From NCBI GenBank assembly GCA_021797825.1, contig JAJZZA010000013.1, positions 1 through 57,041 of the forward strand: DNA of 57,041 nt. The letters run 5' to 3'. The stretch is from Bacillota bacterium (GTDB lineage Bacteria; Bacillota; Sulfobacillia; Sulfobacillales; Sulfobacillaceae). Numbering within the stretch: the stretch's first letter is position 1; every line of letters begins with the position of its first letter. The position numbers and the translations under genes are program-made. Below, piece by piece: positions 32,833-39,465 of this stretch. The notes under the pieces were generated by a model that saw only the letters and a list, made by a program, of their open reading frames with translations, did no database searches and was not told the origin of the DNA.

Positions 32833-33246
32833 TTACCCGCGGGCGCCACGTCCGCCGCGTTTGGACTCGGTATTCCGACGCAGGTCACCGAGCCGATCCT
32901 CGCTGTCCCGCATAAAACGCTGCATTTTGTCTTCGAACGAACCCCCGCCCGAACTAGCCCCTCGACGCTCCCGGTGATGACCTCCACCAGCTTCGCGGGG
33001 AGGCTTAGGCTGTGCCTGGCGGATCGATAAAGCGATCTTCCCTCGCTCATCCATCGTCAACACTTTGACCTTGACCGGGTCGTTTTCTTTTACGAAGTCC
33101 TTTATGTCCTTAACATAAGCGTCGGCCACTTCGGAGATATGAACCAGGCCGGTCTTACCGTTCGGGAGGACTACGAAAGCACCGAAATGGGTAATCCCAC
33201 TCACAGTGCCATCAACAATCTTGCCAACTGCCACTTCCTCAGACAT
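32833..33246 (-). CDS. S1 RNA-binding domain protein (YabR-like)
   Basis: A 137-residue protein with one S1 domain (about residues 5-77): VGKIVDGTVSGITHFGAFVVLPNGKTGLVHISEV...VKDFVKENDPVKVKV...GKIALSIRQAQ. The tail is basic and Gly/Ser-rich with SFEDKMQRFMRDSEDR, as in YabR and general stress protein 13 types. It probably binds RNA or ribosomes. ATG 33246 puts the S1 domain at the N-terminus, although AGGAGG lies rather far (14 bp) upstream. It follows divIC as in Bacillus and is followed at once by tRNA-Leu. Confidence 0.9.
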   Translation of the reverse strand: MSEEVAVGKIVDGTVSGITHFGAFVVLPNGKTGLVHISEVADAYVKDIKDFVKENDPVKVKVLTMDERGKIALSIRQAQPKPPREAGGGHHRERRGASSGGGSFEDKMQRFMRDSEDRLGDLRRNTESKRGGRGARG

Positions 33247-33395
33247 ACGGGAATCAAAGTCCTCCTGTCGACGCAAATCCAGCGTTCCAGTAGAGTCATT
33301 ATAGAAGTGCGTGGATTCATTGTCAATGAACCCGTTTTCGGCGACTGAGGCGGCACTGCCCCAGCCCATATGCCGGTTGGCCGCTGGCTTGACCC

Positions 33396-33680
33396 CTACG
33401 GCAAGCCAGGTGCGGAGCCCACCAAGTTGGCATGAAACGGCAAGGCCTGTTTGCCGGTCAGAATCTGTTTGAGGGTGGCCGGCTGCTGCAACTGCAAAAT
33501 CTCCGCCTGCAAGGCGCGGTTTTGCGTTCGGGTCTGCGCAATTTGGTGATTGAGGACTTGCTCCTGATTCCAAAGCGAGATGATGTGCCCCACGGAAACC
33601 GCCGACCAAAACCCTAAATAGCCAACAATCAAAATGGTGGCCAGTTTGCGCCATCGAATGCGCAGGCGGGTTCCGGTCAT
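33396..33680 (-). CDS. divIC: Septum formation initiator, DivIC/FtsB-like
   Basis: A 94-residue bitopic membrane protein: basic N-terminus, one membrane helix (about residues 14-34), then a heptad-like coiled coil rich in Gln and Leu (NQEQVLNHQIAQTRTQNRALQAEILQLQQ). This is the architecture of DivIC/FtsB, which links FtsL and FtsQ/DivIB in the divisome. Sequence similarity is low in this family, so the name leans on topology and on position between yabQ and the S1 gene. The ATG at 33680 follows GAGGAGG by 9 bp and lies 1 bp after the upstream stop codon. Confidence 0.8.
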   Translation of the reverse strand: MTGTRLRIRWRKLATILIVGYLGFWSAVSVGHIISLWNQEQVLNHQIAQTRTQNRALQAEILQLQQPATLKQILTGKQALPFHANLVGSAPGLP

Positions 33681-33681
33681 C

Positions 33682-33918
33682 TTAGACATCCTCCTCTTCT
33701 TCCTCATCCGTCATCATGACCCCCAAAGGATCACCACTAATCACCAGGACCACCTGATACCCCTTGGCACGCGCCCGATTAAATAGGGTGGCCACTGTAG
33801 CCGACGCAACCCCGAGACGTTTTCCCACCAATTCGTTGCTGACACCGGTCTCCTTAAGGGCGACGACCTGGCGCTCGCGCAACGAAAGTTTTTCCATTCC
33901 ACGAATTTCAATTTGCAT
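33682..33918 (-). CDS. Small helix-turn-helix protein with acidic tail
   Basis: A 78-residue protein. Residues about 10-50 read LSLRERQVVALKETGVSNELVGKRLGVASATVATLFNRARAKGY, the four-helix LuxR/GerE or sigma-region-4-like HTH pattern. The C-terminus is strikingly acidic (TDEEEEEDV). No receiver or sigma domain is attached. It is the first gene before divIC, separated by 1 bp, and its presumed leader is filled by an 11-bp phased repeat array that it or DnaA might bind. No counterpart occupies this position in B. subtilis. The function is inferred only from fold. Confidence 0.8.
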   Translation of the reverse strand: MQIEIRGMEKLSLRERQVVALKETGVSNELVGKRLGVASATVATLFNRARAKGYQVVLVISGDPLGVMMTDEEEEEDV

Positions 33919-33932
33919 CGCACAACCTCAAG

Positions 33933-33996
33933 TTATCCACAATTTATGCACAGTCTGTGTACAATATTCGTACAGTGTTTGTACATGGTTTCTACA
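33933..33996 (+). repeat. Six DnaA-box-like 9-mers at exact 11-bp spacing
   Basis: On the plus strand, 9-mers begin at 33933, 33944, 33955, 33966, 33977 and 33988: TTATCCACA, TTATGCACA, CTGTGTACA, ATTCGTACA, GTTTGTACA and GTTTCTACA. The first two match the DnaA box TTATNCACA perfectly; the others decay stepwise but all end in ACA. Read on the minus strand these are direct repeats of TGTACAAA plus three bases. One turn of spacing puts all sites on one DNA face. The array lies between the -10 at 33996-34001 and the HTH gene start. Confidence 0.85.
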
Positions 33997-34025
33997 TTAT
34001 AAAATACCCGGGCGCTCTGCGCCAA
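33996..34025 (-). promoter_or_regulatory. Promoter of the HTH-divIC unit
   Basis: TTGGCG (34020-34025), 18-bp spacer, TATAAT (33996-34001) on the minus strand. The spacer holds the inverted repeat GGCGC/GCGCC. Transcription would start near 33989 and run through the phased repeat array before the ATG at 33918. Confidence 0.6.
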
Positions 34026-35000
34026 CTATTGCGACCTGCTCCACAGGAGAATTTTCGCGGCACTGGGTGATCCCTGTTCAAAACCGTCCTTTCCCCCCGA
34101 ACGACAGCCGGTCACCGCATTCCCTCCGTCACACCGCGCGCGATCACCGGACAGAGCAGCCAACGAAACCCGTTCCCGCGGTGCCTCCCGCTCCCGACCT
34201 GACATTGGCCTCCCAATTAAGGGATCTCAGGGTCCACGCCTCCCCACGCGGGGATTCGGGCGAATCCTGGGGTGAGTCCGGCGCGCGCCGAATCGCAAGA
34301 TATTCCTGTGCCCTTAGACAATTGCGGCCCGCCGGGAGCGCCCGGGCATGACTGCAATGGGCGTCGGAGCCGGCTATCACGCGTGCCGGCGAGATGACGC
34401 CGCGCGGTTTGGCACGCAGCTGTCCGACCCCGGAAGCTATGTTCAAAAGATGCCCACGAACATGATGGAGGCGAGACCTGGCCAGGTACTGGGGACGGTC
34501 CGCAGCCGGCCGCAAAAGCCCCCAACGCGTGGCGGCTAGCTGATTCACGCCGACACAAATTCTGCCCGAGCGCGAAAGAGCGTAGCCCAGCCCGAAGCCG
34601 GGTGGGGGCGGCCTGGTGTGCGTCGGATCGGTCGCCGGCGGGGAAGCCGGATGGGGTTGCAGTTCGTCATTTGAACCTCCGTAATAAGTGGGTGAGACAT
34701 CCATCAGAACAGAAAACGACGGTTGGCACGTGAAAAACGGCTCTTTCTCCAATCGAAGGATGGCTATCCGGTCAGTTCCGCCACTCTAAACCCATTAACC
34801 ATAGAGCAGCTCAACATCCCACCGCCGATGTTTACTATCCTCCCATTGGAGAAAGCGCCGCTTATCATACGCGCAAGGCCCCGCGATGTTCAGCCTCCCT
34901 CAGCGGCTTTGAGAAAGAGCCCTGGGAAAACCTGTGAATATCCAACCGTATTCCGACACTTTGAGCAAGAGCCAGAAAAACCCGGAGGCATACGCGCCGT
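34026..35000 (-). other. Nearly 1 kb gap between yabQ and the HTH-divIC unit
   Basis: No gene is recognised. Overlapping long frames on both strands (for example minus 34144-34752) are rich in Pro, Arg and Ser and look like chance frames in GC-rich DNA. The one clear structure is the 123-bp inverted-repeat element at 34738-34860. No tRNA, RNase P RNA or tmRNA sequence blocks were found on inspection. Confidence 0.55.
34738..34860. repeat. 123-bp inverted-repeat element
   Basis: Arms of 24 bp (34738-34761 and 34837-34860) match at 21 of 24 positions; the core shared sequence is CTTTCTCCAAT. They enclose 75 bp. An RNA copied from either strand would fold a long hairpin. It may be a MITE-like element, a small RNA gene or the processed end of a transcript. 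No flanking target duplication is evident. Confidence 0.65.
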
Positions 35001-35426
35001 TTATTTCCGGAACAGCGGAACGATTTTTCCCTTGATCCCCCGCCAAAGGGTTCCTACGAGCCACCGGGCCGAGCCCCGGAACACGGTGCCTAGCGGTCGC
35101 AACCACCCCCGCAGGGCCCGGACTTGGCAGTCGATCGCGGCAGAGACCGCCCTGTACGCCAACGGAGCGGCCAGCCATGACCATAGGCCGTACCCCGCCA
35201 GCAGCCACACCACCACCCAAACCGTGAAAGTTCCCCAATCGCTCCAAAAAACAATCGCCAAGACAAACACGCCCGCGACGATAAACCACAGCCAATCACA
35301 GACCGCAACCATCCAGCGCGGCGCCGGGCAACGGGCTAACAGGGCCCCGTAACAGGTGGCAAGCCACCCTAGACCCATCCCGGCCACTGTCCAGACTGCC
35401 ATCAGCCACAAGGCGCGCTGGACCAT
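35001..35426 (-). CDS. yabQ: Spore cortex biosynthesis protein YabQ
   Basis: A 141-residue membrane protein with about four hydrophobic helices (around residues 3-25, 40-60, 62-85 and a weaker one near 90) and a basic C-terminal tail ending VPLFRK. Size, topology and position directly behind yabP fit YabQ, which in B. subtilis is a mother-cell membrane protein needed for cortex formation. The sequence itself is weakly conserved. The ATG at 35426 follows AGGGGA and lies 11 bp after the yabP stop. Confidence 0.8.
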   Translation of the reverse strand: MVQRALWLMAVWTVAGMGLGWLATCYGALLARCPAPRWMVAVCDWLWFIVAGVFVLAIVFWSDWGTFTVWVVVWLLAGYGLWSWLAAPLAYRAVSAAIDCQVRALRGWLRPLGTVFRGSARWLVGTLWRGIKGKIVPLFRK

Positions 35427-35437
35427 GGTCTCGTCCC

Positions 35438-35713
35438 CTACCGCCACATCTTTTGCCAAACGCTTTGACCGGTTCCGCGACCGCCAATTTTCCGCCCGTA
35501 AATAAGTGCATCAAACTCGCCCACCACCAGCAATTGCCCATTGTCGAGATCCAGCGACTGAATGCGGAGGCCATGCCCGCGAATCGTCAACGGACCCATC
35601 TCCGTCGCCAGCGTGATGCTGTCGTCGTCAAAATGGTCAACATGCTGGACCCCTTCCAGGGCCAATCGCTGGCGGTTGGTCAAGGTCGCCGAGTGGACAC
35701 GCGCTTGCTCCAT
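35438..35713 (-). CDS. yabP: Sporulation protein YabP
   Basis: A 91-residue soluble protein of the YabP/YqfC family: NRQRLALEGVQHVDHFDDDSITLATEMGPLTIRGHGLRIQSLDLDNGQLLVVGEFDALIYG. The MGxLTIRGxxLxIxxLDxxxGxLxVxGxxxxLxY pattern matches B. subtilis YabP. It is needed with YabQ for sporulation, possibly at the forespore membrane. The start is placed at ATG 35713 because GAAGGA lies 9 bp upstream; ATG 35734 is also possible. It belongs to the rqcP-yabP-yabQ run. Confidence 0.88.
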   Translation of the reverse strand: MEQARVHSATLTNRQRLALEGVQHVDHFDDDSITLATEMGPLTIRGHGLRIQSLDLDNGQLLVVGEFDALIYGRKIGGRGTGQSVWQKMWR

Positions 35714-35770
35714 CAGGCGGATTCCTTCTTTCATCGGATGCTACTCGAGACTATGTCCGCCCGGACGTTT

Positions 35771-36010
35771 CTAGACTTCTCGATAGAGGGTAAATGCCTC
35801 TTTGGCAGGCACATTCTCGGCCACCCGCTCCACCACAATGTCCCAGGTGCGCTGAGGCAAGCGGACACTAACCCGGTCCCCCACCTGGATTTCGTGTCCA
35901 GCCTTTACCACCCGTCCATTGACTTCCACCCGTCCGGCGTCGCAGACTTCCTTGGCCAGCGTCCGCCGCTTGATGATTCGGCTCACCTTGAGATATTTAT
36001 CTATCCGCAT
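35771..36010 (-). CDS. rqcP: S4-domain ribosome quality control protein RqcP (YabO)
   Basis: A 79-residue protein that is almost entirely one S4 RNA-binding domain: MRIDKYLKVSRIIKRRTLAKEVCDAGRVEVNGRVVKAGHEIQVGDRV. RqcP binds stalled 50S subunits and helps RqcH add alanine tails. The ATG at 36010 gives the standard MR(I/L)DKYLK start; the frame is open 20 codons further to an ATG at 36070 that overlaps a possible small frame upstream. It lies between hup and yabP, as in Bacillus. Confidence 0.92.
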   Translation of the reverse strand: MRIDKYLKVSRIIKRRTLAKEVCDAGRVEVNGRVVKAGHEIQVGDRVSVRLPQRTWDIVVERVAENVPAKEAFTLYREV

Positions 36011-36337
36011 GGATGCCCCCATGGACGAATCTCCCGGCGTGAAGTCCGGTTCCGTCTGGATCCCAATCATAGCGGCGCCGGGCCGGCCTTTTCCCCAAAC
36101 TCCGCTCTACTGACCGCGAGGCTGATTTCGCGGTTCCCATCCCGGGAAAAGCCCCAGGCGGACTCATGGCCGGTGACCGGCACGAAATCGCCCATGGCAA
36201 ACCGGGGCGGTCGGGCTGCGCCGCATTGCCCAGTCTCGGTGCCACGGCCAAACACCTGACCCCCAGGGCTTGGGGGTCAGGCATATCCTAGAAATGCGGC
36301 CAACCGTTGGATTACGGTGGGCGTGTTGCGCCAGCCA
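36011..36337 (-). other. 327-bp gap between hup and rqcP with a small frame of unclear status
   Basis: A 62-codon minus frame (36067-36255) shows GC-rich third positions, and its stop overlaps the ATG at 36070 as ATGA. Its first half lies inside the hup terminator hairpin and no ribosome-binding site is seen, so a shorter version from ATG 36195 (42 codons) is more likely if real. The segment DFVPVTGHESAWGF matches no family I know. Confidence 0.35.
36255..36281 (-). terminator. Strong hairpin after hup
   Basis: A perfect 10-bp stem CCTGACCCCC/GGGGGTCAGG with a 7-base loop starts about 57 bp after the hup stop codon. On the minus strand only TGTTTGG follows, so it is a weak terminator or an mRNA-stabilising 3' end. 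Confidence 0.6.
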
Positions 36338-36613
36338 TTATTTGGAAATGGAATCCTTAAGGGATTTCCCTGCTTTGAACGCGGGAATCCGGCTGCCGGA
36401 AATCTCCAGGGCCTCGCCGGTGCGGGGATTGCGGCCGGTACGGGCCGCCCGTTCGCGCACTTCAAAAGTCCCGAACCCAACCAGTGACACCCGGTCACCC
36501 TTGGTCAGCGCGCCTTCGATAGTTTCGACGACCGCATTCACAGCCCGCTCCGCATCCTTTTTGGTCATTCCCGCTCGTTCCGCCACTTCCGTCACGAGAT
36601 CCGATTTGTTCAA
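36338..36613 (-). CDS. hup: DNA-binding protein HU
   Basis: A 91-residue histone-like protein that bends and compacts [35 protein letters not shown], then [28 protein letters not shown] with the flexible arm Arg/Pro tip, ending [13 protein letters not shown]. The length and all family landmarks are standard. It sits between mazG and rqcP; in B. subtilis hbs is elsewhere, but many clostridial relatives have HU next to mazG and rqcP. Confidence 0.97.
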   Translation of the reverse strand: MNKSDLVTEVAERAGMTKKDAERAVNAVVETIEGALTKGDRVSLVGFGTFEVRERAARTGRNPRTGEALEISGSRIPAFKAGKSLKDSISK

Positions 36614-36706
36614 CGACCTTCCCTCCCACTATTTGGTCATGCCCCATTTTGCAACCTCTTTCTTCGCCAATCAAGCGGAAAATCCTTTTTTCACCCATAA
36701 TCCGTG

Positions 36707-37561
36707 TCACCGGGAAGATTCTTGGCCCGCCACAGCGATAAGACGCTGCCACAATTCCCATTCTGCATCACGGTGCAAACGACGTCCCGCTTCGGCCACC
36801 GCCCAGGCCGCGTCCGCCAGCAATTGCCCTATTGTTCCCTCGTTTTTTTTGACATATACATCCACCAGATCCAATACATCCCGGAAGACCGTGCTGTCCG
36901 GATACATCTCGCGTTTCCCAACCCGCTTAGCCATCACCAGACTGGGATAGATCCATTCCGCACGATGGCTCCGTTCCAGATCGTGGGCCGCCTTTAAGAC
37001 CTCCCAGCGCTCGAGGACTTGACCGGCCGGCACCTTCCCGCCCTGTCCGAAAACATGCGGGTGCCGACGCACCAGTTTGGCCGCCTGTTCCCCGGCCACC
37101 TGCTCAAACGACGCGTCGGGCAGCAGGGCCGCCTGAAACACAATTTGCAGCAGCATGTCCCCCAGTTCATCGCGCAAGGCCGCGCCGTCTTCGGCCACCA
37201 GCGCCTCCGCCGCTTCATAGCTTTCATCCAAGAGATAGCGCAGCAGCGAAAGCGGGGTTTGCTCGCGATCCCAGGGGCATCCGCCGGGCCCCAGCAGCCG
37301 TTGCACCACATACAGTAAGGGGCCGCCGGCCACCGGCGCACCGGGGAACACCAACCGTTCGTCGGGTCCGAGATCGAGACCGTCCAGATCACCCCAGGCG
37401 ACCGTTCGGCGAGCGTCTCCGGGGCCCTCCACCGTTGCCACGGCGTCCACGGGAAAGACACGCCTCCAAGTTTTGGCCAGGTCGGTGCCCAAGGCCGGTC
37501 CGGCCACGCAAAAACGGGTGTCCTCGCTGCCATCCCCCGGCCGCCATACCCACTCGCCCAT
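36707..37561 (-). CDS. mazG: MazG nucleotide pyrophosphohydrolase without the methylase-like half
   Basis: Hydrolyses NTPs, including damaged ones, to NMP and pyrophosphate. The MazG core is clear: GGCPWDREQTPLSLLRYLLDESYEAAEAL, LRDELGDMLLQIVFQA, RRHPHVFG and a late LERWEVLKA, with the acidic metal-binding helix pairs. B. subtilis YabN carries an N-terminal tetrapyrrole-methylase domain; here only about 100 unrelated or degenerate residues precede MazG. The ATG at 37561 follows GGAGAGGTGA. A 328-bp structured leader lies upstream. Confidence 0.92.
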   Translation of the reverse strand: MGEWVWRPGDGSEDTRFCVAGPALGTDLAKTWRRVFPVDAVATVEGPGDARRTVAWGDLDGLDLGPDERLVFPGAPVAGGPLLYVVQRLLGPGGCPWDREQTPLSLLRYLLDESYEAAEALVAEDGAALRDELGDMLLQIVFQAALLPDASFEQVAGEQAAKLVRRHPHVFGQGGKVPAGQVLERWEVLKAAHDLERSHRAEWIYPSLVMAKRVGKREMYPDSTVFRDVLDLVDVYVKKNEGTIGQLLADAAWAVAEAGRRLHRDAEWELWQRLIAVAGQESSR

Positions 37562-37889
37562 GCCTTCACCTCTCCTGTCCGGGACGATTACGCGACAATG
37601 CCGCCCGCGCCACCCATCCGAGTATATCGCGATTGGGTTCTCCGCTTCACACCGCACGCTAGCGTTAGGGGATTGCAACGCTCACGGGTCGGCGTCCTGG
37701 GTCGCTGAGAGATGCCCGTTCGGTGATTTTGGCACTTTCGGGCGGGTCTCCTGGTCTCTCCTCAGGCTAACCCAGATCCGGTCTTCGCGTCGCGCATCAG
37801 CGCATTGCCGGCACAGACGGACTTTCTCCGGGCGCCGAGCGCCTTACGGGCCAACAACTAAGGCGCTGCCGGCGCGCTCGCTAATCGGG
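37562..37889 (-). other. 328-bp structured leader of mazG
   Basis: No gene. On the minus strand the segment 37697-37775 folds three nested helices: CTGGGT/ACCCAG (37770-37775 with 37697-37702), CTGAGGAGAGA with TCTCTCAG (one bulge), and GCCCG/CGGGC (37739-37743 with 37114-type arm at 37714-37718). Sequence blocks GGAGAGA, CACCGAA.GGGCA, TCTCTCAG and GGAC occur in the order found in glycine riboswitch aptamers, but the helix normally between the second and third is missing. More small hairpins lie at 37780-37850. Confidence 0.45.
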
Positions 37890-39401
37890 TTACCGTTCGC
37901 GCAAGATGGTTCGAACCGTCCGCCATTCCCCCGCAAACCCCATCACCAACGCATAGACGGCAGCCCCCAACGGAATGGCCAGCAGCGCTGCCGGATAAGG
38001 CCGCAACCAGTTCGCGGCCAGCCACACCCTAACGGTCAGCGCCATGGCGGCCGTTCCCGCCAACGGCCAGACCAGGCCGCGCAGCGGGTTGGAGCGGATT
38101 TCGGTTACGCGGGTCCAATCGCGCCAATTGAGCGCCGCCGTCACCAGGCTGGCCGCCACGGTCCCCATCGCCGCTCCGCGAATCCCCAGCGCCGGCAGGG
38201 GGGTAAGCCACCACGTCATCAGAAACTTCAAGGCCGACCCGAACAAGAGATTCTTTACCGGCAACCACCCGCGGCCCGCCCCTTGCAAGGACGATCCCAG
38301 CACCTGTTGAACGGCCAGCACAGCGGCTCCCGCGGCCAAGACCTTGAGTGCCGGAGCGGCGCCTGACTCACCGTACAGCAATCCCGTAAGCGGCTTGGCC
38401 AGAATCACCAGGCCTCCCGTCATGGGCATCCCTACCGCCCACACAACATGAACCGCCGCCTCGACCTTGCGCTGCGCGTCGGCCATCCGACGCGCAATCA
38501 CGGCGCGCGCCACAGCTGGAACCAAAGAGACCGCCAGCGCGGCACCCACCACCATCGTCAAATTAATCAACGGCATCGCTTCGCCGCTGAGCTGGCCAAA
38601 ACGGGCCGTGGCCTGCTTAAGCGTCAGCCCCGTCAGGACAAGCCGCTGCGGAACAAACATCGAGTCGGCCATCAGCATCAGCGGGAACAACAGGCCCGAC
38701 AGGGACATGGGCAAGGCGGTCCATATCAGGCGGCCCAAATCACGCCAGGGAACCCGCGGACCCAAATAGCATCCTTGGCCGCGACGTTCCCAGGCCAGAT
38801 ACGCCATGCCCGCGAACGCCCCCACGGGAGCACCCAAAGTCGCCCCCGCGGCCGCTTCGGCTACCCCCTGCGGCAACAATCGATAGGCCAGCGGAAACAT
38901 GACCGCCACCCGGGTCAATTGCTCGAGAATTTGCGACACGGCGGTGGGAGCCATATGCTGATATCCTTGAAAGTATCCTCGGAAGCTGGCTTCAAGCGCC
39001 ACAAAGGTCAGCGCCGGCGCCAGCGCCCGGATCGACCAGGTGGCTGCCGGCTCCGAAAACAGCACACGGGCAATCCAGGGGGCCGCCCACTCCATGCCTA
39101 CTGCCAGCAAAAGCCCGATAAGCCCGAGCGCAAGCTGCGCGTACGAACTCAGCGCGCGAGCTCCCCGCCAATCGCCTCTGGCCAATTTTTCGGCGGTCTG
39201 CTTGGACAGCGCGGTTGGTATGCCGTTGACCGAAACCGCCAGCAACACCGCATACAGGGGGTAGGCCATCTGAAACAGCCCCACCCCGTAATCACCCAGA
39301 ACCCGCGGCAAAAAAATCCGGTAGAGCGCCCCCATCAGCTTCGAAACCAAGGAACCGATCGACAACCAAGCGGCTCCTTGCCACAGTGAGTCCTTGGTCA
39401 T
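37890..39401 (-). CDS. Lipid flippase-like membrane protein, SpoVB/YabM/MurJ family
   Basis: A 503-residue polytopic protein with about 14 membrane helices of the MOP (MATE-like) exporter superfamily. The N-terminus WQGAAWLSIGSLVSKLMGALYRIFLPRVLGDYGVGLFQMAYPLY is characteristic of SpoVB/YabM proteins, and LEASFRGYFQGYQHMAPTAVSQILEQLTRV is the second family landmark. Such proteins move lipid-linked wall precursors across the membrane. The place between spoVT/hemL and mazG matches yabM. Which lipid it moves, and whether it is sporulation-specific, cannot be told. Confidence 0.9.
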   Translation of the reverse strand: MTKDSLWQGAAWLSIGSLVSKLMGALYRIFLPRVLGDYGVGLFQMAYPLYAVLLAVSVNGIPTALSKQTAEKLARGDWRGARALSSYAQLALGLIGLLLAVGMEWAAPWIARVLFSEPAATWSIRALAPALTFVALEASFRGYFQGYQHMAPTAVSQILEQLTRVAVMFPLAYRLLPQGVAEAAAGATLGAPVGAFAGMAYLAWERRGQGCYLGPRVPWRDLGRLIWTALPMSLSGLLFPLMLMADSMFVPQRLVLTGLTLKQATARFGQLSGEAMPLINLTMVVGAALAVSLVPAVARAVIARRMADAQRKVEAAVHVVWAVGMPMTGGLVILAKPLTGLLYGESGAAPALKVLAAGAAVLAVQQVLGSSLQGAGRGWLPVKNLLFGSALKFLMTWWLTPLPALGIRGAAMGTVAASLVTAALNWRDWTRVTEIRSNPLRGLVWPLAGTAAMALTVRVWLAANWLRPYPAALLAIPLGAAVYALVMGFAGEWRTVRTILRER

Positions 39402-39465
39402 GCGCGTGCTCCTTTGGCCATCTTGTTAACAGATATGCCAAGCGGCACGCTCCTTAGACCCTCTC

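Noticed and set aside
34144-34752. A 202-codon minus-strand open frame in the yabQ-HTH gap
   Set aside because: Low-complexity Pro/Arg/Ser composition, no ribosome-binding site, no motif, and an overlapping equally poor frame on the other strand.
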